Shown here: one piece after another, positions 1 to 7,800 of the stretch
Position numbering within the stretch: the first letter of the stretch is position 1
Layout of the letters: each line of letters opens with the position of its first letter
Source: Thermotoga sp. 4484_232
GTDB taxonomy: Bacteria > Thermotogota > Thermotogae > Thermotogales > Thermotogaceae
Direction: 5' to 3'
Length of the DNA stretch: 9,929 nt
Assembly (NCBI GenBank): GCA_002084985.1
Contig: MZGO01000007.1
Location: forward strand, 1-9,929
The notes under the pieces: model-generated
Seen by the model: the letters and a program-made list of their open reading frames with translations, nothing else
The model's database searches: none
What the model was told of the DNA's origin: nothing
Program-made: the position numbers and the translations under genes

Positions 1-1508
1 CTTCTGAGCTTTATCGCCTTTGAACTGGATACAGGAAGTTTCTTGAGTTCCGCTTCAAGATATGCTTTCAATTCCTCAAGATCGAGTTTCTGAAGCAGCT
101 CTTTTATGGCTGTCGCACCGTAACTCGCTTTGATCTTATCCGGGTATATCTGGCTGTACGCTTCGTACTCGTTTTCGGTTATTATATCCCCTATTTTCAA
201 ACCCGTCTCCTCGGAGGCTTCAGGATCGATATCCGTTATGACAACTATTGGCCTATCGTTTTCAACCCTCTCTTCAAGGTCGAACAATGTTGGATAGTAT
301 TCTTCGAAGATCTTAGCTTCTGAAGAAGCTAAGAACTCATCTTCGAAGAGGAATCTATCTGCAAGGTGGTCACCTTTTTTCACCTGATCACCGTCGTTCA
401 CATAAACGAGGGAACCTTCGAATATAGGATATTTCCTCTCCTCAATACTGCTTTCGACGTAAAGTGTCCCCATGGAGAGGGCTTCGTATGTACCATCCTC
501 CAGTGGTCTTACGTTGAGATCCCTTCCAAAGACGACCTTTCCAGATATGCTGGCTTTGACACTCGGAAGCTTCGTCGGACTTGTTATCTGATCTCCTTTT
601 TTGATCTTTTCACCATCTTTCACTAAAACTCTCGCTCCGTATGGTATTGTGAACACCAAAGGCTGTTCTTTGCTTGTGGTCAGAGGTCTTAAAGTTACAG
701 CGTTGGTGAGCTCATCGACTTCTACGTAGCCTTCAAAAGGTGCATAGATCGGTTCTACTTCCATCTCCATGGTCATTTCTTGACCCTTCTCGACGTTTTC
801 CCCATCCTTGACGATGATCCTCATTCCAGGATAGACTGTATGCTCTGCCCTTACAACGTTTCTTACGATAATCCAGACCAGTTCTCTTCCAGTATTCGTT
901 CTTTCAGTTTTTAACCTGACCTCGCCATCTAGGTCTGATACAACAGGAGATTTGGGATTTTTAACTATAAAAGCCTGTTCGACATCGAAATTCCATCTCC
1001 TCATATAGATCCTGTATTCCGTCTCATAAAGAATATCTCCCTGGGAGAAGGGACTGTCTTTTGGATCGGTCACAATGAACGCCCTCTCGATGATCCTTCT
1101 ACTCCCGTAGTATATTATGTTTTCAAGATCCGATGTGGATATATCGAGGAGCGTTCCCAGGACACTGGGAATGCTTTCAAGATACCATATATGAACGACA
1201 GGAGCTGCAAGCTCTATATGCCCCATCCTTTTTCTTCTCGCTTCTCTCGATTCAACACGTACACCGCATCTTTCACAAACTGTTCCTTCATACTTCTTTC
1301 CTTTATACTTACCACACGCACATTCGTAATCTTTTACAGGGCCGAAGATTCTCTCACAGAACAAACCGTCTTTTTCCGGTTTGAACGTTCTGTAATTTAT
1401 GGTCTCAGGTTTTTTGACTTCTCCACTCGACCAGCTTCTAATGGTCTCAGGAGATGCGAGCTTTATCTGAACGCTGGCAATCTTCCTCTTAAAAGTAGAT
1501 ACCGCCAT
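1..1508 (-). CDS. rpoC: RNA polymerase subunit beta' (N-terminal 502 residues, 3' end beyond window)
   Basis: Beta' forms, with beta, the active-site cleft of RNA polymerase. The frame is open from the ATG at 1506-1508 to the left edge, so the catalytic NADFDGD region lies outside. Visible parts are an N-terminal clamp segment, a zinc finger with Cys63, Cys65, Cys78 and Cys81, and a conserved stretch [20 protein letters not shown] (91-110). Residues of about 147-455 have no counterpart in E. coli and match the large beta' insertion known from Thermus and Thermotoga. They contain repeated barrel-type segments ([10 protein letters not shown] near 233, [10 protein letters not shown] near 296, [10 protein letters not shown] near 370). 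The ordinary sequence resumes at about 463 ([18 protein letters not shown]). A strong Shine-Dalgarno, GGGAGGGTGG, sits just upstream. The gene begins 19 nt after the rpoB stop, so the two are co-transcribed and probably translationally coupled. Confidence 0.97.
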   Translation of the reverse strand, partial: MAVSTFKRKIASVQIKLASPETIRSWSSGEVKKPETINYRTFKPEKDGLFCERIFGPVKDYECACGKYKGKKYEGTVCERCGVRVESREARRKRMGHIELAAPVVHIWYLESIPSVLGTLLDISTSDLENIIYYGSRRIIERAFIVTDPKDSPFSQGDILYETEYRIYMRRWNFDVEQAFIVKNPKSPVVSDLDGEVRLKTERTNTGRELVWIIVRNVVRAEHTVYPGMRIIVKDGENVEKGQEMTMEMEVEPIYAPFEGYVEVDELTNAVTLRPLTTSKEQPLVFTIPYGARVLVKDGEKIKKGDQITSPTKLPSVKASISGKVVFGRDLNVRPLEDGTYEALSMGTLYVESSIEERKYPIFEGSLVYVNDGDQVKKGDHLADRFLFEDEFLASSEAKIFEEYYPTLFDLEERVENDRPIVVITDIDPEASEETGLKIGDIITENEYEAYSQIYPDKIKASYGATAIKELLQKLDLEELKAYLEAELKKLPVSSSKAIKLR

Positions 1509-1527
1509 CTTTCCACCCTCCCCAGAT

Positions 1528-4500
1528 TCAGAACTTGTCGATGTCTATCTCGTTTCCTTCATCATCGTAGAGTCTGACATCGAGAGCAAGACCTCTCAAC
1601 TCTTTCACAAGAACTCTGAAACTCTCGGGGATACCCGGTTCTGGTATGTTCCTTCCCTTGAGAATAGCTTTGTAGGCTTCATTCCTTCCCTTTATATCAT
1701 CGGATTTTATGGTGAGCATCTCCGCAAGGGTGTGAGCTGCACCGTATGCCTCCAAAGCCCAGACTTCCATCTCACCAAGTCTCTGACCTCCAAAGTGCGA
1801 TTTTCCACCGAGAGGTTGCTGATGAATCAGAGAGTATGGGCCTGTTGATCTTGCATGTATCTTTTCTTTCGCGATATGAACGAGCTTCATCATGTACATG
1901 TAACCAACCACAACGGGACTGTCGAAGGGCTCTCCTGTTCTTCCATCTCTTAAAACGACCTTGCCTGATGGATCCTTTTCACTGTCACCCGCGTGAAGAC
2001 CCCTCTTTTTCCTTTCTTTGTAAAGTTCCCTTAATATCTCCTCTTCCTTTGCACCATCGAAAATGGGTGTGGCGAACCATTTGCCTGTAAGTTTTGCAAG
2101 CCATCCAAGCTGTGTCTCGAGAATCTGTCCAACGTTCATTCTCGAGGGGATCCCTAATGGATTCAAAACCATCTGCACAGGTGTCCCATCGGGCAGGAAA
2201 GGCATATCCTCTTTCGGTAAGATCTTGGATATAACGCCCTTGTTTCCATGCCTTCCAGCGAGCTTGTCACCAACATCCAATGTCTTTCTCGTGGCAACGT
2301 AAACTCTCACGAGTTTGTTGACACCGGATCCAAGATCTGCTATATCGTTCTTGTCAAAAACATCAACTTTTATAACCCTTCCTTCAACACCGTGAGGGAG
2401 TCTCAACGAAGAATCTTTAACGTCTCTTCCCCTCTCACCAAAGACCGATCTTATGATCTTCTCCTCTGGGGATGTGTCTCCTTCTCCTTTGGGTGTAACT
2501 TTTCCAACAAGAATAGCCTGAGATCCAACACCGTAGTCACTAACAACGTACGCACCTATTCTTATTATTCCATCTTCATCCAGGTTTTTGAGAAGTTCCT
2601 TACTGACATTCGGAATATCGGATGTTATCTCCTCGGGGCCAAGTCTTGTCTCCCTTGCCTGAGTTTCGTAAACTTCTATGTGAATCGAGGTGAATGTATC
2701 CTCTTCCAAAAGCTCTTGACTCACGAGGATAGCATCTTCGTAGTTGTACCCCTCCCAAGGCATGAAAGCAACCAGAACGTTCCTGCCAAGGGCGAGTTCT
2801 CCCATATCCGTTGCTGGACCGTCAGCTATGGGTTCTCCTGCTTTCACTTTGTCTCCGATGTCAACTATCGGTTTCTGATTTATGGTTGTATCCTGGTTGG
2901 ACCTTACGAATTTTAAAAGATTGTATTCATCCAATACGGGATTCCCTTTCTCATCGTACATGAGTTCCCCATTCTCATCGATCCTGTGGATCACTATCCT
3001 TTTCGCATCCACCATCTTGACAATTCCATCATGTTTTGCCAGAACGACGTATCCAGAGTTCTTAGCTGCTTCCCATTCCATACCGGTGCCGACAAGGGGT
3101 GCTTCGGTTTTCACAAGGGGAACCGCTTGTCTCTGCATGTTAGATCCCATAAGGGCTCTGCTCGCATCGTCGTGCTCCAGGAACGGTATTAAAGAAGCCG
3201 ATACACTGAAAGGCTGCTTGGGAGACACATCCATAAGATCCACTTCATCTTTCGAAACGAATCTGATATCTTCTCCGATTCTGACAACAACCCTCTCAGG
3301 TATTATGTTTCCTTCTTCATCTATTTCCGTTGTGGAAGGCGCGATCTTGAATTTTTCTTCTTCATCTGCTGCAAGGTAGACTATCTCGTCGGTGACCTTA
3401 CCATTGACAACTTTCCTGTATGGAGTTAACAAAAATCCGTATTTGTCAATTTTGGAATAGATGGCAAGCGAAGTTATGAAACCGATGTTAGCACCTTCTG
3501 GTGTTTCTATGGGACAGATTCTTCCGTATTGAGAGTGATGAACGTTTCTTGCTTCGAAAACCTTCGATTCTCTTCTGAGCCCACCGGGACCGACGGCAGA
3601 TAATCTCCTTTTATGGGTAAGCTCAGACAAGGGATTCACCTGATCCATGAACTGAGAGAGCTGGTTAGTTGCGAAAAATTGGTTGACAGTCGATATTATG
3701 GATTTTATGTTTATAAGACTCTGTATTGGTATTTTGCTCAAGGATGAGGTCAATGTCAATTTTTCCTGAATGGCTCTTTGAGCCTTCGCAAATAACCTTT
3801 CGAATTCTCTTCTTATTAGTTCCCCAACCGTCCTTATCCTCTTGTTACCGAGATGATCCTTCGTATCGAAGGGTATGGGAGTCGCTTCCTTGTTAATGTT
3901 CGTCAAGTATTTCATGGCAGCGTAAATCGATATATCGAAGCTCGCGTCGTAATTCTTTCTCATTATGTTCATGAGCTTTCTGAGGTCACAAGGAGCTGTT
4001 CTGTGATCCTCAAGGAACTTCTCCTCAAAGATCTGAACGAGCTTTTTGAGGTCATAAGTATCCACTTCGAAATCGTTCATGTACCTTGTTTCGAAATAAT
4101 CGAAGAGTTTTCTGGTGGCAAGAATTATGTCAAGAGGAGTTAGTATGGTTTCTTTAACATCGTAGACCGCTTTTTTAGCTTCTTCAGGGTCTTTTCCTTC
4201 TATCTCTATGAGATATTCAACGTACGCCTCTTGAAGCCTTTTGTTAACCTTGTATCTTCCAACCTCGGAAAGATCGTATCTTTCTGGGTTGAAGTATAAA
4301 TCGTGTATGTACCTCTTTGCAGCGTTTATCCTCGGAAGCTCTTCTGGCCTCAACCTTCTGAATATCTCGAGAAAAGCATCGACACTGGTCACTTCTCCTA
4401 TACCGTGTATGGTATCAGCTTCTGCCTCTTCTTCCTCACGTGATTTCAAAATTTCCTCAACCATTTTCTCAAAAGTGTTCTGGGCTATGGGGTGGACTAT

Positions 4501-5310
4501 CTTGACCTTCTCCACATTTGATTTCAAGATCTTCTCCGCCATCTCGCTCGTTATGAGTCTTCCTTTTTCACCGATCTTTTCACCATTCGCGATAACATCT
4601 TCGAGTAACATAGAACCAACATGGAGTTTTACGCTGTCTTCATCGTCCGCATCGATAACCGTTGGGAAGAACGATAGTATCTGCATGTCATCCTCATAAC
4701 CTATCGTTTTCAAAAACAAGAAGAGGTTGACCTTTTTCCCATCCAAAGAAGCGTATAAAACCCCGTCGTACGGATCGAGAAGTATCTCAAGCCAGGCTCC
4801 TCGAGCTGGTAAGAAGTAAGTTCCATATTCCTCACTATCTATATAATCATCAGGATAGTAAAGTCCAGGAGAAACGATTATCTGGTTAACCACGACCCTT
4901 TCTGCACCGTTGATTATGAACGTACCTCTTTCGGTCATGTAGGGAATATAACCAAGAAACGCTTCCTCTTCTTTCATCTCTCCCGTTTTGAGATCCGTGA
5001 GTCTTGCCGTAACGTAAACGGGAACGGTGTAGGTAAGACCTTTTGCCTTACATTCTTCTGGTGTGAAGCTTGGGCTACCAACCCTTGTGGAAACGAATTC
5101 AAGCATGAAACCTTTATCGGATTTCCTCAGATCTCCCCTTGGAGCTTGAGAATATATGGGAGAGAATTTTTTCAGGACGGAAAGTAGTCCTTCATTCAGA
5201 AATTTGTGGTAAGATTCTAATTGGATGGCTATGAGATTTGGAACACTTATCGGTTCTCTGATTTTTCCAAAGGTGTGCCTTTTTCTCTTCCCGTAGACAA
5301 TCTCTTTCAT
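1528..5310 (-). CDS. rpoB: RNA polymerase subunit beta
   Basis: Beta is the second large RNA polymerase subunit and carries the rifampicin pocket and part of the active site. The protein is 1260 residues, close to the T. maritima length as I recall it. Signatures include QLSQFMDQ (550-557) and [13 protein letters not shown] (566-578) of the rifampicin region, PEGANIG (604-610), GYNYEDA (854-860), [11 protein letters not shown] (1016-1026), and the C-terminal [20 protein letters not shown] (1168-1187). An acidic patch lies at 291-299. The frame extends upstream to a TTG at 5388, but I chose the ATG at 5308-5310. A Shine-Dalgarno, GAGAGGTGA, precedes it, the product then starts MKEIVYGKR like the Thermotoga protein, and the upstream stretch holds a hairpin rather than conserved sequence. 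Position 558 is Val where E. coli has Asn518. Confidence 0.98.
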   Translation of the reverse strand: MKEIVYGKRKRHTFGKIREPISVPNLIAIQLESYHKFLNEGLLSVLKKFSPIYSQAPRGDLRKSDKGFMLEFVSTRVGSPSFTPEECKAKGLTYTVPVYVTARLTDLKTGEMKEEEAFLGYIPYMTERGTFIINGAERVVVNQIIVSPGLYYPDDYIDSEEYGTYFLPARGAWLEILLDPYDGVLYASLDGKKVNLFLFLKTIGYEDDMQILSFFPTVIDADDEDSVKLHVGSMLLEDVIANGEKIGEKGRLITSEMAEKILKSNVEKVKIVHPIAQNTFEKMVEEILKSREEEEAEADTIHGIGEVTSVDAFLEIFRRLRPEELPRINAAKRYIHDLYFNPERYDLSEVGRYKVNKRLQEAYVEYLIEIEGKDPEEAKKAVYDVKETILTPLDIILATRKLFDYFETRYMNDFEVDTYDLKKLVQIFEEKFLEDHRTAPCDLRKLMNIMRKNYDASFDISIYAAMKYLTNINKEATPIPFDTKDHLGNKRIRTVGELIRREFERLFAKAQRAIQEKLTLTSSLSKIPIQSLINIKSIISTVNQFFATNQLSQFMDQVNPLSELTHKRRLSAVGPGGLRRESKVFEARNVHHSQYGRICPIETPEGANIGFITSLAIYSKIDKYGFLLTPYRKVVNGKVTDEIVYLAADEEEKFKIAPSTTEIDEEGNIIPERVVVRIGEDIRFVSKDEVDLMDVSPKQPFSVSASLIPFLEHDDASRALMGSNMQRQAVPLVKTEAPLVGTGMEWEAAKNSGYVVLAKHDGIVKMVDAKRIVIHRIDENGELMYDEKGNPVLDEYNLLKFVRSNQDTTINQKPIVDIGDKVKAGEPIADGPATDMGELALGRNVLVAFMPWEGYNYEDAILVSQELLEEDTFTSIHIEVYETQARETRLGPEEITSDIPNVSKELLKNLDEDGIIRIGAYVVSDYGVGSQAILVGKVTPKGEGDTSPEEKIIRSVFGERGRDVKDSSLRLPHGVEGRVIKVDVFDKNDIADLGSGVNKLVRVYVATRKTLDVGDKLAGRHGNKGVISKILPKEDMPFLPDGTPVQMVLNPLGIPSRMNVGQILETQLGWLAKLTGKWFATPIFDGAKEEEILRELYKERKKRGLHAGDSEKDPSGKVVLRDGRTGEPFDSPVVVGYMYMMKLVHIAKEKIHARSTGPYSLIHQQPLGGKSHFGGQRLGEMEVWALEAYGAAHTLAEMLTIKSDDIKGRNEAYKAILKGRNIPEPGIPESFRVLVKELRGLALDVRLYDDEGNEIDIDKF

Positions 5311-5336
5311 TTTCTCACCTCTCAGAAATTTTGAAC

Positions 5337-5365
5337 AAAAAATCTTCAGGGGGTAACCTCCCCCT
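5337..5365 (-). terminator. Terminator-like hairpin in the rpoB leader
   Basis: On the minus strand a GC-rich 6-bp stem (AGGGGG, 5360-5365, with CCCCCT, 5348-5353) closes a 6-nt loop. Five nucleotides later comes a run of six T (5337-5342). It lies about 27 nt upstream of the rpoB start, between rplL and rpoB. The stem is short but almost all G-C and the U-run is clear, so it could act as a weak attenuator or pause site that sets the polymerase-to-ribosomal-protein ratio. Whether it terminates cannot be told from sequence alone. Confidence 0.4.
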
Positions 5366-5386
5366 TTTCGTCGAACTGAAATTATC

Positions 5387-5416
5387 AATATATTTCTTGG
5401 ACCTTTTGAGAGTAAA
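5387..5416 (-). promoter_or_regulatory. Possible weak internal promoter for rpoBC
   Basis: The minus strand has TTTACT (5411-5416), an 18-bp spacer and TATATT (5387-5392), which are 4/6 and 5/6 matches to the sigma-A boxes. It falls between the two rplL-rpoB hairpins, where a secondary promoter would make sense. The region is AT-rich, so a chance match is quite possible. Confidence 0.22.
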
Positions 5417-5455
5417 AGATGATCAATAGCATAGCCTTACATATTAAAACATATA

Positions 5456-5487
5456 AACCCCGTGCAGGCAACTCCTAGCACGGGGTT
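5456..5487 (-). terminator. Strong hairpin after rplL (candidate partial terminator or processing site)
   Basis: A perfect 10-bp stem, AACCCCGTGC (5456-5465) with GCACGGGGTT (5478-5487), is extended by three more pairs (AGG with CCT) past a one-base bulge, leaving a 5-nt loop. It begins 38 nt after the rplL stop. The sequence that follows on the minus strand (TATATGTTTTAATAT) is T-rich but lacks a solid U-run. A leaky attenuator, an RNase processing hairpin or an mRNA stabiliser all fit. In E. coli the rplL-rpoB spacer contains both an attenuator and an RNase III site, so position supports a role in differential expression. Confidence 0.55.
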
Positions 5488-5525
5488 GATACAAACTTTT
5501 TTCACACGAGAAACTTTCGAAAAGT

Positions 5526-5912
5526 TCATTTCAATTCCACTTCTGCCCCAACCTCTTCTAACTTCTTCTTTATCTCCTCTGCTTCCTCCTTGGTCACACC
5601 ACTTTTGACGACGGCATCTGGCGTTCCTGCTTTCTCTACAAGATCTTTCGCTTCCTTGAGTCCGAGGCTTGTTATCTCCCTTACAACCTTTATAACCTGG
5701 ATCTTGTTCTGACCGAAACTCTTCAGAACGACATCGAATTCTGTTTTCTCTTCCTCAGCAGCACCTGTTCCAACTGCCCCTGCAGCTGGTGCTGCAACTG
5801 CAACGGGAGCGGCAGCTGTCACTCCAAACTTGTCTTCGAGTCTCTTGACGAGCTCTGCAAGCTCTGATACCGTCATCTGTTCGATAGCCTGTATGATCTC
5901 ATCGATTGTCAT
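5526..5912 (-). CDS. rplL: Ribosomal protein L7/L12 (bL12)
   Basis: L12 dimers form the mobile ribosomal stalk that recruits and activates the translation GTPases. The protein is 128 residues with the standard plan. Residues 1-30 form the helical dimerisation and L10-binding domain ([20 protein letters not shown]). Residues 33-55 form an Ala-rich hinge, and 56-128 the compact C-terminal domain containing [19 protein letters not shown], the factor-binding face. The ATG at 5910-5912 has a near-perfect Shine-Dalgarno (GGAGGTGA, 6 nt upstream), expected for a protein made in several copies per ribosome. It starts 18 nt after the rplJ stop. Confidence 0.98.
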   Translation of the reverse strand: MTIDEIIQAIEQMTVSELAELVKRLEDKFGVTAAAPVAVAAPAAGAVGTGAAEEEKTEFDVVLKSFGQNKIQVIKVVREITSLGLKEAKDLVEKAGTPDAVVKSGVTKEEAEEIKKKLEEVGAEVELK

Positions 5913-5930
5913 AAAAAATCACCTCCGTAA

Positions 5931-6473
5931 TTATTGTTTTTTATCTTTAATTGCGTTAAGAACATAAAGCAAGTTTCTCAATATTCCACTCAGAACGAAT
6001 ACAAGGCCATTTATAGGCCCTTTTAATCTTCCAACTATCATTGCATACAACTCTTCCTTGGATGGGAGTTTTGCTATGTTTTCAACTTCTTCCGCAGAGA
6101 ACCTCTTTCTCTCGAGAAATCCTCCCTTGAATTTGAATTTTTCAAGTTTTTTCTCCTTGTAGAAGCTGTAGATTATCTTTACAGCTTCCACAGGATCTCC
6201 TTTCAGAACATAAAGCACCGCCGTGGGGCCAAATAGAAATTCTTTGTAATCCTGGGGATCAAAGCCAGCTCTTTCAAGGGCAAAACCAAGCAAAGTGTTT
6301 TTCACAACTCTGTATCTTGCCTCCTTTCCATATTTTTCCCTTATTCTTGCTCTTAACTCACTTATCTGCTCAACACTTAAACCCGTGAAATCTGTGAAGA
6401 GGATCAGAGAAGAGTTTTTCAAAATCTCCGTCATCTCCTCAACTATCCTTTTCTTTTCTTCCCTGGTCAGCAA
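5931..6473 (-). CDS. rplJ: Ribosomal protein L10 (uL10), TTG start
   Basis: L10 anchors the L12 dimers to 23S rRNA and, with them, represses its own mRNA in bacteria. Residues 1 to about 130 are the rRNA-binding domain. The C-terminal helix (about 152-178, INGLVFVLSGILRNLLYVLN) carries L12; in T. maritima this long helix binds three L12 dimers, and its length here fits that. The frame reaches a GTG at 6480-6482, but that codon overlaps the Shine-Dalgarno AGGAGG (6482-6487). The TTG at 6471-6473 lies 8 nt beyond it, an ideal distance, and yields MLTREEKKRIVEEM, matching the MLTR start of T. maritima L10 as I remember it. I therefore call a 180-residue protein starting with TTG. Confidence 0.95.
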   Translation of the reverse strand: MLTREEKKRIVEEMTEILKNSSLILFTDFTGLSVEQISELRARIREKYGKEARYRVVKNTLLGFALERAGFDPQDYKEFLFGPTAVLYVLKGDPVEAVKIIYSFYKEKKLEKFKFKGGFLERKRFSAEEVENIAKLPSKEELYAMIVGRLKGPINGLVFVLSGILRNLLYVLNAIKDKKQ

Positions 6474-6487
6474 AACTTTCACCTCCT

Positions 6488-6522
6488 AAAAAAATTTCGT
6501 GGGCCTCCCAAGGCCCACGAAA
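6488..6522 (-). terminator. Intrinsic terminator (attenuator) in the rplJ leader
   Basis: On the minus strand a perfect 12-bp stem, TTTCGTGGGCCT with AGGCCCACGAAA (arms 6511-6522 and 6495-6506), closes a TGGG tetraloop. It runs directly into seven T (6488-6494). This is a textbook Rho-independent terminator, yet it stands immediately before the rplJ Shine-Dalgarno, so it must act as a regulated attenuator. Full termination would silence rplJ, rplL and, failing another promoter, rpoBC. Confidence 0.9.
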
Positions 6523-6552
6523 GGAATCTACACATCTTCCGTGTGCCTCGGG
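6507..6552 (-). promoter_or_regulatory. Antiterminator hairpin of the rplJ leader
   Basis: Minus-strand bases 6552-6536 can pair with 6523-6507 over 17 positions: 14 Watson-Crick pairs, two G-U pairs and one A-G mismatch (6544/6515), with a 12-nt loop. The downstream arm contains the whole 5' arm of the terminator except its first three bases, plus the terminator loop. The two structures therefore exclude each other. The upstream arm (from 6552) also overlaps the closing stem and part of the inner stem of the L10-binding fold. I read the pairing directly; the switching is inferred. Confidence 0.7.
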
Positions 6553-6593
6553 CAGGCGGGATAGTCCCTTTAAGAACCTGCCGTCTACGGCAC
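6543..6593 (-). promoter_or_regulatory. Ribosomal protein L10 leader (L10-L12 binding structure)
   Basis: The minus strand folds as the known L10 leader. An outer stem, GTGCC (6589-6593) with GGCAC (6543-6547), is followed by an asymmetric internal loop (GTAGAC opposite CGA). Then comes an inner stem, GGCAGG (6577-6582) with CCTGCC (6551-6556), and an apical part with a small GGGA/TCCC hairpin around GGGACTATCCC. Stem sequences and internal loop match the bacterial L10 leader family, where the loop forms a kink-turn bound by L10-(L12)n. It starts only a few bases after the rplA stop, placing it to sense excess L10-L12 and reduce rplJ-rplL transcription. Confidence 0.85.
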
Positions 6594-6601
6594 CACATCA
6601 T

Positions 6602-7309
6602 TCACTTTTTTTTAGATAACAGCTTTCCAAGATCCAATTTTATACCAGGTCCCATGGTTGAAGCAACCACCGCTTTTCTTATGAACTGTCCTTTGACTCC
6701 CGATGGTTTCATTGCCATTATCTGCTCTATTGCTGAGAGCAAGTTTTCTTTCAGTTGATCGTCTGTGAATGATCTCTTTCCTATTGGTATGTGAAGGTTT
6801 CCTGTTTTATCCGTCCTGACCTCAACTCTTCCTTTTTTGAATTCTTTAACCGTTTCTCCCACTTCCTGCGTCACAGTTCCGGATTTTGGCGAAGGCATCA
6901 GACCTCTTGGCCCCAGAATCTTTCCCAGTCTTCCAATAACCCTCATCATATCAGGAGTTGCAATAGCGACATCGAAATCAAGAAATCCCTCTTTCTCTAT
7001 TTTCTCAACGAGATCTTCCGCTCCCACATAATCTGCACCTGCTTCTTGAGCTTCTTTCGCCTTGTCTCCTTTTGCGAATACCAAAACTTTCACCTTTTTT
7101 CCCGTTCCATGAGGCAGAGATATGGTCCCTCTAACGTGCTGATCTGGCTTTCTGTAATCTATACTTGTCGCAAGATGTAATTCTATCGTTTCATCGAATT
7201 TGGCTGTAGCAGTTTTCTTAACGAGATCTATCGCTTCATCCACGTCGTAATACTTCATCCTATCAACAAGTTTTCTAACCTCAAGATACCTTCTGGAGTG
7301 CTTCGGCAT
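6602..7309 (-). CDS. rplA: Ribosomal protein L1 (uL1)
   Basis: L1 forms the mobile stalk at the E site that helps release deacylated tRNA. It is also the usual repressor of the rplK-rplA mRNA. The protein is 235 residues, normal for the family. The signature [13 protein letters not shown] lies at 132-144, preceded by [19 protein letters not shown]. Residues of about 70-160 form the inserted domain II, and the ends (1-69 and 160-235) make domain I, which carries much of the rRNA contact. The ATG at 7307-7309 has the Shine-Dalgarno AGGAGGAGG. It begins 20 nt after the rplK stop. The rplJ leader follows immediately, and no terminator other than that attenuator separates it from rplJ. Confidence 0.98.
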   Translation of the reverse strand: MPKHSRRYLEVRKLVDRMKYYDVDEAIDLVKKTATAKFDETIELHLATSIDYRKPDQHVRGTISLPHGTGKKVKVLVFAKGDKAKEAQEAGADYVGAEDLVEKIEKEGFLDFDVAIATPDMMRVIGRLGKILGPRGLMPSPKSGTVTQEVGETVKEFKKGRVEVRTDKTGNLHIPIGKRSFTDDQLKENLLSAIEQIMAMKPSGVKGQFIRKAVVASTMGPGIKLDLGKLLSKKK

Positions 7310-7329
7310 GACTGCCTCCTCCTTTCACA

Positions 7330-7758
7330 TCAACCTTCGACAACTTCTATTCCCATACTCTTCGCCGTACCTTCGATTATCCTCATGGCTGCTTCCAGAT
7401 CATCAGTGTTGAGGTCTGGCATTTTTATCTTCGCTATTTCCTCTATCTGCTTTCTTGTCACCCTTCCAACCACTTTTCTTTTGGCCTCTGAGGAACCCTT
7501 ATCGAGACCTGCCGCTTTTTTCAAGAGAAAAGAGGCAGGCGGAGTTTTGACGATGAAAGTGAAAGATCTATCCTCGTAAACTGTTATGATGACGGGAAGA
7601 AGCATACCTGCTTTATCCGCTGTTTGAGCATTGAATCTCTTACAGAACTCCATGATATTTACTCCCCTCTGTCCCAACGCGGGTCCAACTGGGGGAGCTG
7701 GAGTTGCCTTTCCAGCAGGAAGTTGAAGCCTTATCTCTGCTATCACCTTTTTCGCCAT
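7330..7758 (-). CDS. rplK: Ribosomal protein L11 (uL11)
   Basis: L11 sits at the base of the L12 stalk on the GTPase-associated centre of 23S rRNA and is needed for factor-dependent GTPase control. The protein has the usual 142 residues. The N-terminal domain has the Pro-rich signature [20 protein letters not shown] (15-34), the loop facing thiostrepton-type antibiotics. The C-terminal domain, from about 72 on, binds rRNA ([22 protein letters not shown], about 92-113). The ATG at 7756-7758 is preceded by TAAGGAGGGTC. A 41-nt spacer after nusG holds a small stem-loop that may be an L1 operator. Confidence 0.98.
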   Translation of the reverse strand: MAKKVIAEIRLQLPAGKATPAPPVGPALGQRGVNIMEFCKRFNAQTADKAGMLLPVIITVYEDRSFTFIVKTPPASFLLKKAAGLDKGSSEAKRKVVGRVTRKQIEEIAKIKMPDLNTDDLEAAMRIIEGTAKSMGIEVVEG

Positions 7759-7772
7759 ATCTGACCCTCCTT

Positions 7773-7800
7773 ACGTGGTTCGGGGATAACCCTCCCACAT
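7773..7800 (-). promoter_or_regulatory. Stem-loop before rplK, candidate L1 operator
   Basis: On the minus strand ATGTGG (7795-7800) pairs with CCACGT (7773-7778), one G-T pair included. An asymmetric internal loop (GA opposite CGAA) and a GGG/CCC stem with a TTAT loop follow. The 5' arm begins in the last base of the nusG stop codon and the hairpin ends just before the rplK Shine-Dalgarno. L1 commonly represses rplK-rplA by binding an asymmetric-loop helix in this leader. I assign that role by position and general shape only. Confidence 0.35.

Noticed and set aside
366..1577. Plus-strand open frames opposite rpoC
   Set aside because: The minus frame translates continuously as RpoC; the plus frames look like low-information shadows.
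1746..4699. Plus-strand open frames of up to 222 codons opposite rpoB
   Set aside because: Antisense shadows of a conserved gene; no recognisable domains and no convincing ribosome sites.
5311..5388. A 26-residue N-terminal extension of RpoB starting from TTG at 5388
   Set aside because: No conserved sequence; the extension covers a terminator-like hairpin, and the ATG at 5310 has a strong ribosome site and the family-typical N terminus.
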